Assembly (NCBI GenBank): GCA_037147235.1
Contig: JBAWVO010000010.1
Coordinates: 1 to 45,527, forward strand
From: JANXQG01 sp037147235
GTDB lineage: Bacteria > Planctomycetota > Planctomycetia > Pirellulales > Thermoguttaceae
Reading direction: 5' to 3'
DNA length: 45,527 bases
A program made the position numbers and the translations under genes. Positions 39,656-45,527 of this stretch are shown one piece after another. How positions within the stretch are numbered: the first letter of the stretch is position 1; the number at the start of each line of letters is the position of its first letter. The notes under the pieces are model-generated. The model was not told where the DNA came from. It saw only the letters and a program-made list of their open reading frames with translations, and ran no database searches.

Positions 39656-40351
39656 ATGTTCGCAAATCGAAAAAGCAGTCCCAAGCTGAGTTTTGAAGGT
39701 CTTGAGAAACGTCTCATGATGGACGGAAACATCACCGCTACTTTCCAGGCAGGCAACCTGTTGATCACGGGCGACAAACTCGCCAACGGTGTCTCGATTG
39801 TAGGCAGTGCCGTGCCGGGCGAGTTCGTGATCCAGGGTATGCAAACCGCTTATGTTCCCACCACCGTGAATGGCAAACATTCCATCATCTTTGAACACGT
39901 ACAGAACATCACCATCGACTTGAAGGCGGGGGATGACATCTTGCGAGTTGGAAATATCACCGGCGACTTGACCCGCATCTCGGGGGGGCTAACGGTCAAT
40001 CCCGGTCCAGGAAACAAGACGCTGACGGTTACCAACGTGTCGGTTGGCGGAATCACCAGCTTAGCCACGGGGGCGGGAAACGACTTGGTCACGGTCGAGA
40101 AACTCGTCGCCAAGAAAGCCTTCGCGTTGGAAACCGGCGCGGGGAACGATACGGTTAAGATTCGGAATTCGGTTTTCGCGGATCTGACCGTAAATCTTGG
40201 CGGCGGTAATGACGGGCTGGTTTTCGCGGGCAACACGGTCGGTAGGAAAGGTGTCCTGGACAGTGGGGCTGGCTTGGATAGCCTGAATGCGAATTGGCGA
40301 AAGGTCAGCACTGGCAATATCTCCGTAATCAACTTTGAGACATACTTCTGA
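39656..40351 (+). CDS. Exported beta-repeat protein with planctomycete LExRxLxx N-terminal motif
   Basis: 231 residues from ATG at 39656 after GAAGGAG. The N-terminus, SFEGLEKRLMMDGN, is like the L-E-x-R-x-L-L-S motif that I know from the start of many large planctomycete extracellular proteins. The rest is beta-rich with G-A-G-N-D-x-V repeats (GAGNDLVTV, GAGNDTVKI, GGGNDGLVF), reminiscent of the RTX nonapeptide G-G-x-G-x-D-x and of beta-helix filaments. A C-terminal INFETYF ends the protein. It is much shorter than typical RTX proteins. Location outside the cytoplasm is inferred. It is 87 nt upstream of the ECF sigma factor gene. Confidence 0.65.
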   Translation: MFANRKSSPKLSFEGLEKRLMMDGNITATFQAGNLLITGDKLANGVSIVGSAVPGEFVIQGMQTAYVPTTVNGKHSIIFEHVQNITIDLKAGDDILRVGNITGDLTRISGGLTVNPGPGNKTLTVTNVSVGGITSLATGAGNDLVTVEKLVAKKAFALETGAGNDTVKIRNSVFADLTVNLGGGNDGLVFAGNTVGRKGVLDSGAGLDSLNANWRKVSTGNISVINFETYF

Positions 40352-40390
40352 ACCAGCCAGCCCCCAGTGGTTGCGTCGAGGGGGGGGCGA

Positions 40391-40429
40391 GGGTAAGATG
40401 GTGGTGGAGTAATCCCTTCCATCCTACCC
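40391..40429. repeat. GGGTAAGATGG...CCATCCTACCC hairpin
   Basis: 11-nt arms (40391-40401 and 40419-40429) with one mismatch and a 17-nt loop, 9 nt before the sigma-factor ATG. It is bounded by the GTAG/CTAC motif shared by the other palindromes in this window. It could end the upstream transcript or shield the sigma factor's ribosome-binding region. Confidence 0.55.
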
Positions 40430-40438
40430 TCTGCCGCC

Positions 40439-41050
40439 ATGACCGAACTTACGAGTCAGACCGCTGGTTGGCTCGACCTGATGCGGTCGGGCGATTCCGA
40501 TGCACGTCGCAGGCTCATCGAGCACGCCTGCGAGCGGCTTCGCGGTCTGGCAAGAAAGATGCTACGGCAATACCCCAGAGTCCACCGCTGGGAGGAGACG
40601 GACGATGTGTTCTGCGAGGCGGTTACCCGGCTTCACCGCGCCCTGGAGACGGTACGGCCCGAGTTACCACGGGACTTCTACAATCTGGCGGCGACCCAGA
40701 TCCGCAGGGTGCTTATCGACATGGCACGTCGGTACTACGGTCCCGAGGGAATCGGCAGCCACCACGATACAGCGGCTGTGAACCTCAAGGGTAACGCGCC
40801 GCCGAAGCACGATCGGGCGGATTTGTCGGGCGAGCCCTCGGGTCTCGCTGAATGGACGGAGTTCCACGAGCATGTTGAGGCCTTGCCTGAGGAGGTTCGC
40901 GAGGTCTTTAACCTACTGTGGTACGAGCAGATGAGCCAAGAGGAAGCCGCTAAAGTCCTGGGCGTGACAACAAGAACCATTCGCCGTCGTTGGCATGAAT
41001 CCCGCTTCCGGCTCCAAAAGGCTTGTCTGGGAGAACCACTGCCAGAATGA
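40439..41050 (+). CDS. ECF-type RNA polymerase sigma factor
   Basis: 203 residues. Region 2 reads from about residue 9 to 90 (WLDLMRSGDSDARRRLIEHA, then RLRGLARKMLRQYPRVHRWEETDDVFCEAVTRLHRAL, DFYNLAATQIRRVLIDMARRYYG). Region 4 (about 140-195) reads ALPEEVREVFNLLWYEQMSQEEAAKVLGVTTRTIRRRWHESRFRLQKA, a helix-turn-helix that would read the -35 element. Its stop overlaps the kinase ATG by 4 nt (ATGA), so the two are co-translated. ECF factors next to Hanks-type kinases are typical of planctomycetes; phosphorylation could replace an anti-sigma factor. No anti-sigma gene is adjacent. Confidence 0.9.
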   Translation: MTELTSQTAGWLDLMRSGDSDARRRLIEHACERLRGLARKMLRQYPRVHRWEETDDVFCEAVTRLHRALETVRPELPRDFYNLAATQIRRVLIDMARRYYGPEGIGSHHDTAAVNLKGNAPPKHDRADLSGEPSGLAEWTEFHEHVEALPEEVREVFNLLWYEQMSQEEAAKVLGVTTRTIRRRWHESRFRLQKACLGEPLPE

Positions 41051-43128
41051 CCATGTCCACCTCTGACACCGACCAGTTCCATGATCTTCTTGACCATTGG
41101 GAAAACCTGCGCGAACAAGGGCAGGAGCCCTGCGTGGAGGAACTGTGCCGCGATGCGCCGCACCTGACCGAGAAGATGCGGGAATGGGTACGGGTGCTGA
41201 AGATGTCGGAGTGGATGTGCAAGCGGGCAGACGATGTGGCGGACGAAACCTTTGGCGAGGCGGGGAAACTGTCCGCCGAGGAGAGAAGCAAGCACCAGGT
41301 GATCGGCGAGTATACAATTCTTGAAGAACTCGGTAGCGGCGGGATGGGGCGGGTCTTTAAGGCAGTCCATCGGAAGATGAACCGGCAGGTCGCCCTCAAA
41401 CTGCTGCCGCCGTCGCTCATGCCGTCACCTGAGTCCATCGCGCGGTTTGATCGCGAGATCCAGGCACTGGCGAAGTTGTCCCATCCAAACATCGTGTCGA
41501 TTCACGACGCTGGCGAGGCGGAAGGGGCACATTTCTACGTCATGGACCTTGTCGATGGCAATGATCTGGCACGGCTCGTCAAGGAAAATGGACCGATGCC
41601 CGTCGAGCAAGCCATCGACTGCATTCTCCAGGCGGCTCGTGGATTGGAATGTGCCCATGCCCAAGGCATCGTCCACCGTGACATCAAGCCGTCCAATCTC
41701 ATCCTAGACCAGGGCGGCACGGTGAAGATTCTCGACCTCGGCATCGCCCGGTTCCAGCCAACTGCCGAATCCTCCGACGATTTGACCAAAACCGGATGCG
41801 TCCTCGGCACCGTGGACTACATGCCGCCCGAACAGGCACTCAACACCCGGAGCGCCGACCACCGTGCAGACATCTATAGCCTCGGTTGTACCCTCTGGTT
41901 CCTGCTGACGAGGCAGTCGATGTTCGCCGGCGACACGGTCATGGAGCGGATCGTCGCGCACCGTGGGTATCCGGTACCGTCGCTCCAAAAGGCATGCCCT
42001 GCTGCGCCACCGTGGCTCGATGCCCTATTTCGGAAGATGGTCGCCAAAAAGCCGGATGACCGCTACCAGTCGGTGACGGCGTTGATTTCAGATTTGACGC
42101 AGCGGTCTGCGCCTCGCAACGGGTGGTGGCTCAAGGTTGCGGCTGCGATTGTGTCCCTCCTGCTGCTCGCAGGGCTTTCATTCCTTTTCCACGGCGAGAC
42201 AACCCAGGAGAAGCCTCGGAAGACCGATAGCGAAAGTACCGGTACAAACAACGCCGAAGCCATCTTGGTTGACGGAAAACACCTTTGCTTCATGGAGAAC
42301 AAGTGGGCACAGGGTCTGCCGTTGCTTGCCAAGTGCGGTGATGTCGAGTTGAGGAAACTGGCGACAGCGGATATGGAAGAGAATGCCTCGACTCGGGATC
42401 GGTTAAGGCTCGGCGACCGTTGGTGGGACTTTGCGGGAAATGAAGTCGGGGCGGTGTGGAAAGGCTCGCAAATGCGGGCAGCATACTGGTATCGTCGATC
42501 GGTTCCTGTTCTGCCCCGCAGGAGGGCGGAAGTTGAGAAGAGACTGAAGGACATCGGGGAGCAGCCTCCTGGTTTTGAGGTTGTGACCCGCCGTGCGCAG
42601 GTCTTTCCCGACGATTCACATGGTATCGCTCGATCGACAAACCTGCTCCTAGAGGTCATCAAAAACGAGACGACAAGCGATGGTGCGGTCTTCGCAGGTC
42701 TGGAACTCAAGGGCGTTCGCTATTTGACCGTGGCAGTAAATGCCTCCCAGAAGATCGAGCGTCTGGCCCACCTTTCGTTTGCGGGCTTTATCATCGACTA
42801 CCGTACTGGTTCCGACTATGTCAAGAGAGTCGCACTTGGCATTGACACATTTGACAAGAGAAAGAGAAAAGGCGAAAAGCCGCTCTGGGGAAAGCATGAC
42901 GCGGTCGACGAATACGTGGATCTTGGAAGGCATGCCCTCTACGAGCTGGATTTGCAGCAGTGGGCTCCGTCAGGGTGGGACGGACAAATGTGGTTCACCG
43001 TGGCATTGCAGCACGTGGGTTTAGGCACTGCCGTTACCGCCCAGTTAATGCCGCTCACCAAGCAACAGGAGCCGAAGCCCGCTACCGGAGAGACCGAGCC
43101 CGAGAACGTCACGCATGCCCGACCCTGA
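41047..43128 (+). CDS. Transmembrane Hanks-type Ser/Thr protein kinase with extracytoplasmic domain
   Basis: 693 residues (a second ATG lies 2 codons in). After an acidic N-terminal stretch the kinase domain (about 96-350) shows LGSGGMGRVFKA, VALKLL, HRDIKPSNLIL, ILDLGIAR (DLG in place of DFG) and MPPEQ. One membrane helix follows (WWLKVAAAIVSLLLLAGLSFLF, about 360-380). The outer part holds one module, FMENKWAQGLPLLAKCGDVELRKLATADM...LGDRWWDFAGNE...RAAYWYRRSVP, and a C-terminal beta-rich domain of about 180 residues. A decayed copy of the module lies downstream (43149-43322). Likely substrate or target: the overlapping sigma factor (inference). Confidence 0.9.
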   Translation: MTMSTSDTDQFHDLLDHWENLREQGQEPCVEELCRDAPHLTEKMREWVRVLKMSEWMCKRADDVADETFGEAGKLSAEERSKHQVIGEYTILEELGSGGMGRVFKAVHRKMNRQVALKLLPPSLMPSPESIARFDREIQALAKLSHPNIVSIHDAGEAEGAHFYVMDLVDGNDLARLVKENGPMPVEQAIDCILQAARGLECAHAQGIVHRDIKPSNLILDQGGTVKILDLGIARFQPTAESSDDLTKTGCVLGTVDYMPPEQALNTRSADHRADIYSLGCTLWFLLTRQSMFAGDTVMERIVAHRGYPVPSLQKACPAAPPWLDALFRKMVAKKPDDRYQSVTALISDLTQRSAPRNGWWLKVAAAIVSLLLLAGLSFLFHGETTQEKPRKTDSESTGTNNAEAILVDGKHLCFMENKWAQGLPLLAKCGDVELRKLATADMEENASTRDRLRLGDRWWDFAGNEVGAVWKGSQMRAAYWYRRSVPVLPRRRAEVEKRLKDIGEQPPGFEVVTRRAQVFPDDSHGIARSTNLLLEVIKNETTSDGAVFAGLELKGVRYLTVAVNASQKIERLAHLSFAGFIIDYRTGSDYVKRVALGIDTFDKRKRKGEKPLWGKHDAVDEYVDLGRHALYELDLQQWAPSGWDGQMWFTVALQHVGLGTAVTAQLMPLTKQQEPKPATGETEPENVTHARP

Positions 43129-43148
43129 AGACCAACCCAACGGACCCT

Positions 43149-43322
43149 GACGCGAATCTGGTGGTCGGAAGGTTTTGTTGCTTCACGAAAGGCGACTGGG
43201 AGAAAGGCTTGTTGATGCTTGTGTAGGGGAGTGACACCGCGATGAAAGAACTGGCGACGGCTGAGATACGCAAGCCAACGGTTCCGTCGGAGCAGAAGAC
43301 TTTAGGTGACCGCTGGTGGTAG
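43149..43322 (+). pseudogene. Decayed copy of the kinase's extracytoplasmic module
   Basis: One frame reads NLVVGRFCCFTKGDWEKGLL, then stop, GSDTAMKELATAEI, LGDRWW, stop. It matches the planctomycete module found in the kinase (G-L-P-L-L-A-K, L-G-D-R-W-W) but has TAG codons at two places. It starts 20 nt after the kinase stop. The rest of 43129-43529 shows no gene. Confidence 0.75.
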
Positions 43323-43529
43323 GGAACTCAAAAGAGTTCGTTTTCTGAAGGTGGCGATGAATGCCTCGCCAAATATCAGGAAGATGGAGAAAAAACATCG
43401 ACGGTTACAGGCTATTGACAGAAAGTTTTCGTACCTTTAGAACCTGATGTATGCTGTTATGTCTTATTCCCCGACACAGTTGGGGGCGTGAACGGCTACT
43501 TGTTTCACTTTTCATGTGGAGATGTTGTC

Positions 43530-43784
43530 ATGTCCAAGAGCAAAAGCGGGTACACGCGGCGTGCGTTTATGGTTCTAGGAGGTGCGGCTGTGGGGTCTGC
43601 GACAATGACGGGCATTGCCCAGGCTGCTCATTCGCATCCCAAGATCGTTGCCGCCATTTCTGCATTGGAGGAGGTGCATGCTTATTTGAAGACAGCCTCT
43701 CACCATTTCGGCGGTCACAAGAAGGAGGCAATGGGAGACGTCAATAAAGCAATCCGCCAGTTGAGACTCTGCCTGGGAGAATAA
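43530..43784 (+). CDS. Small Tat-exported helical protein
   Basis: 84 residues from ATG at 43530; a start 14 codons earlier gives an unlike leader. The twin-arginine signal YTRRAFMVLGGAAVGSATMT ends near AQA. The mature part, HSHPKIVAAISALEEVHAYLKTASHHFGGHKKEAMGDVNKAIRQLRLCLGE, is a His-rich pair of helices of a type I associate with planctomycetes; the His residues might bind metal. It lies downstream of the kinase and may belong to the same regulon (inference). Function unknown. Confidence 0.65.
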   Translation: MSKSKSGYTRRAFMVLGGAAVGSATMTGIAQAAHSHPKIVAAISALEEVHAYLKTASHHFGGHKKEAMGDVNKAIRQLRLCLGE

Positions 43785-43847
43785 AAGAGGGACGTACAAA
43801 GGGGCGGGAGTCTTTGATATTGACAACAACGACTCGCGACTCATTAA

Positions 43848-43957
43848 GGACCGGCGCACCAATAACTGTCGTGTTTTGCCCACTCGCCGAGCGGGGGCAG
43901 ACGGCACACGGAGTGTGCCTGCTACTTTTCTTGCGACAGTTATTGATGCGCCGATCC
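43848..43957 (+). mobile_element. 110-bp MITE-like element, copy B
   Basis: Same 24-nt terminal inverted repeats as copy A (22 of 24 matching), same length, opposite orientation. TAA stands on both sides (43845-43847 and 43958-43960). Deleting it with one TAA restores a TAA stop codon for the 59-residue gene on the minus strand. No transposase is encoded. Confidence 0.9.
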
Positions 43958-44136
43958 TAAGTTCCCTTAAGTTCTACCTTGTGCATCAGGGTAGGCCCAA
44001 ATACCAGGAGGGCCATCAACGGCGTCCAGAGGGCCATATACCATGCCCTGTGTTCTCGCAGGCGACGAAGAAGCAAGATCAGAAGTGGATCGACCACCAA
44101 GAAGGCCCCCACCGCACTCTTTAGGTAAGGCGACAT
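43957..44136 (-). CDS. 59-residue membrane protein coupled to dapL
   Basis: The ATG is 1 nt after the dapL stop (TAG-G-ATG), so translation is likely coupled. The protein has two hydrophobic segments, SAVGAFLVVDPLLILLL and MALWTPLMALLVFGPTLM, separated by a basic loop (RRLREHRAWY), and a hydrophilic end (HKVELKGT). Its stop codon TAG is formed at the edge of the copy B element; without the element it would be TAA at the same place, so the protein is intact. No family recognised. Confidence 0.65.
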   Translation of the reverse strand: MSPYLKSAVGAFLVVDPLLILLLRRLREHRAWYMALWTPLMALLVFGPTLMHKVELKGT

Positions 44137-44137
44137 C

Positions 44138-45370
44138 CTAAAACTCCAGGTTCAGCGATTTCAGCCGCCGCTCGGTTTCGGCCATCAAGGCATCTTCGGC
44201 CGCTTCGTCGGTCGCTTCATAGGTTACCGAAAACCGCAGAAAGTTGCCGGCGTCATCCCAGGGCACCGTGCAGATCGAATGCTCGGCGATCAGGAACTGG
44301 GAGGCCGCTTCCGCAGTCGTAAATCGGATGCCCCCCGTCAAACCTTTGGGACTGGCTGTGTAGAGGAAATACGTGCCCCCGGGCATTTGGCAGTCGAAGC
44401 CGCAGGTACGAAGCGTTGCTATCAGCTTGCGCAATCGACGGCCATATTTCTCCCGGGCATTACGCGGAATGGATGGATCATCCAGGGCGGCCGCCGCTGC
44501 CTTTTGCACCGCGATGAACTGACCGGAGTCGGAGTTGTCTTTCACGTCGGCCAGTGCCCTCACGACCCGCTCGTGGCCGCAGACCCAGCCCATCCGCCAG
44601 CCGATCATGTTCCAGCCTTTGGACAGCGAGTGAATTTCGACGCCCACATCGCGGGCACCCGGTACTTCCAGAAAACTCAGCGGTCGATCGACATAGCTGA
44701 GCATGACGTGGGCCGCGTCTTGGATGACCACAACCTCGTTTTTCATCGCAAAGTCGATGACTCGGGTGTAAAACTCCCGCGTGGCAACCTTACCCGTTGG
44801 GCTGTTGGGATAGTTGATTACCAGCAGCTTGGCGCGTTTGCGGATGTCGGCCGGGATCGCATCCAGATCGGGCAGGAAGTTGTTCTGCACGCACAACGGC
44901 AAGCGATGCACTTCCCCACCATAGTACTTGGTATGCGTTCCGGCGACCGGATAGCCCGGCACGGTCATGAGCGTCACGTCGCCCGGGTTGATGAAGGCCG
45001 CGGGCAGCATGGCCAGCGCCGTTTTCGTGCCGATGCAGTGGTTGATCTCGCGGATAGGATCGAGCTCCACCTGGAACTCGCGTTGCATGAAGCGGGCGAC
45101 GGCCTCTTTGAAAGCGGCAATGCCGTTGTCGGCATAACCGCGGTTCTCTGGTTTATCAATTTCGGCGGCCATCACACGGCGAACCTTGGCGGCGGCCATT
45201 TCGTCGTTTTCGCCGATGCCAAAATCGACCAGTTTCCGCTCGGGATGTTCCGCCAAGGCCTTTCGTTTCGCGCGCTTGATCTTCTCGAACTTGTAGATCT
45301 CGGTGCCTTTGCCGTAGTTTGAACCGCCGATGCGGTCGGCAAAGAGTTGCTGGAAATAAGGATCGCTCAT
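44138..45370 (-). CDS. dapL: LL-diaminopimelate aminotransferase
   Basis: 410 residues from ATG at 45370, the usual DapL length; an in-frame start 7 codons earlier is possible. Fold-type I aminotransferase landmarks: DFGIGENDEMAA, GYADNGIAAFKEA, NHCIGTKTALAMLPAAF, MTVPGYPVAGTHTKYYGGEV, NYPNSPTGKVA, VVIQDAAHVMLSY and HSLSKGWNMIGWRMGW, whose Lys should hold PLP. DapL converts tetrahydrodipicolinate to LL-diaminopimelate in one step of lysine synthesis and is found in planctomycetes, cyanobacteria, chlamydiae and plants. A 59-residue membrane protein follows at once. The promoter would lie in the repeat-containing 45371-45527. Confidence 0.85.
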   Translation of the reverse strand: MSDPYFQQLFADRIGGSNYGKGTEIYKFEKIKRAKRKALAEHPERKLVDFGIGENDEMAAAKVRRVMAAEIDKPENRGYADNGIAAFKEAVARFMQREFQVELDPIREINHCIGTKTALAMLPAAFINPGDVTLMTVPGYPVAGTHTKYYGGEVHRLPLCVQNNFLPDLDAIPADIRKRAKLLVINYPNSPTGKVATREFYTRVIDFAMKNEVVVIQDAAHVMLSYVDRPLSFLEVPGARDVGVEIHSLSKGWNMIGWRMGWVCGHERVVRALADVKDNSDSGQFIAVQKAAAAALDDPSIPRNAREKYGRRLRKLIATLRTCGFDCQMPGGTYFLYTASPKGLTGGIRFTTAEAASQFLIAEHSICTVPWDDAGNFLRFSVTYEATDEAAEDALMAETERRLKSLNLEF

Positions 45371-45448
45371 GAACGGTATGGATGGTGCCAACGGGGACTT
45401 GTAAGCGTGTGCGTTTTGCCTGCGTAGGGCGGTTTTGGAACAAACTTT

Positions 45449-45527
45449 GGCTCTTCCGGCTAGGTGCGGAACGCGAATAATTGTAGGGTGGGGAGAGCGC
45501 AGCGAGCCCCACCAATTCGGTTGCGGT
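45449..45527. repeat. Palindromic repeat, cut by the window end
   Basis: GGCTCTTCCGGCTAGGTGCG repeats the outer arm of 10913-11027. It is followed by GTAGGGTGGGG and GCCCCACC (45483-45512), which form a hairpin. The right arm of the larger repeat is beyond the window. Confidence 0.5.

Noticed and set aside
44279..45322. A 347-codon plus-strand open frame
   Set aside because: Antisense shadow of dapL.

Overview
The window reads as chromosomal DNA of a planctomycete, most likely a Pirellulales-type member of the Planctomycetota. This is inferred from gene content, not from a marker gene. The clues are formylglycine-generating-enzyme-like (FGE/SUMF1) domains fused to other modules, a YVTN beta-propeller joined to a di-haem cytochrome, a protein resembling the hydrazine synthase alpha subunit in a non-anammox setting, an overlapping ECF sigma factor and transmembrane Ser/Thr kinase pair, an exported protein with a LEKRLMMDG N-terminal motif, an LL-diaminopimelate aminotransferase, and many short GTAGG...CCTAC palindromic repeats. 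I see no tRNA, rRNA, CRISPR array, transposase or phage structural gene.

Layout. 1-5.6 kb: an AsmA-like membrane protein, an MFS transporter, a Uma2-type putative nuclease, a PD-(D/E)XK-like protein and a doubtful small ORF. 5.8-15.05 kb: a five-gene minus-strand operon, read as HzsA-like/FGE fusion, Tat-exported cupin, YVTN/di-haem protein, S46 dipeptidyl peptidase and UPF0104 membrane protein. A candidate promoter with two dyads lies upstream at 15.2 kb. 15.4-16.05 kb: a RelE/HigA-type toxin-antitoxin pair. 16.4-20.2 kb: dhaL, lsrF and malQ. 20.5-26.8 kb: an exported glycan-degradation operon (transglutaminase-like protein with a carbohydrate-binding domain, GH95, GH127). 26.8-29.4 kb: a XerC-like recombinase, a small conserved protein and a CsgG/LpoB-like lipoprotein. 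29.6-33.7 kb: ispG, a ParD/ParE pair, and groES-groEL with a clear rho-independent terminator. 34.1-37.3 kb: a large exported protein with two thioredoxin-like domains and an FGE domain. 37.4-39.2 kb: a graveyard of gene fragments. 39.3-43.8 kb: small secreted proteins, the ECF sigma factor and the kinase. 44.0-45.4 kb: dapL and a coupled 59-residue membrane protein.

How the genes may work together. The 5.8-15 kb operon looks like an envelope module of cytochrome-type redox proteins with a secreted dipeptidase. The GH operon probably removes fucosyl/galactosyl and arabinofuranosyl groups outside the cytoplasm. dhaL and lsrF both concern dihydroxyacetone (phosphate) chemistry. The sigma-kinase pair is flanked by exported proteins and may control surface functions.

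The most unusual material is repetitive and mobile. A 110-bp MITE-like element occurs twice in opposite orientations, each copy flanked by a TAA target duplication. One copy splits a sigma-54 regulator gene exactly between two codons of a conserved motif; the other sits in the stop codon of the small gene after dapL. There is also a 127-bp element in two inverted copies about 32 kb apart, a 52-bp perfect tandem duplication at the start of a broken glycosyltransferase-like gene, a heptanucleotide microsatellite just before lsrF, and a palindromic repeat inserted in frame in two unrelated proteins.
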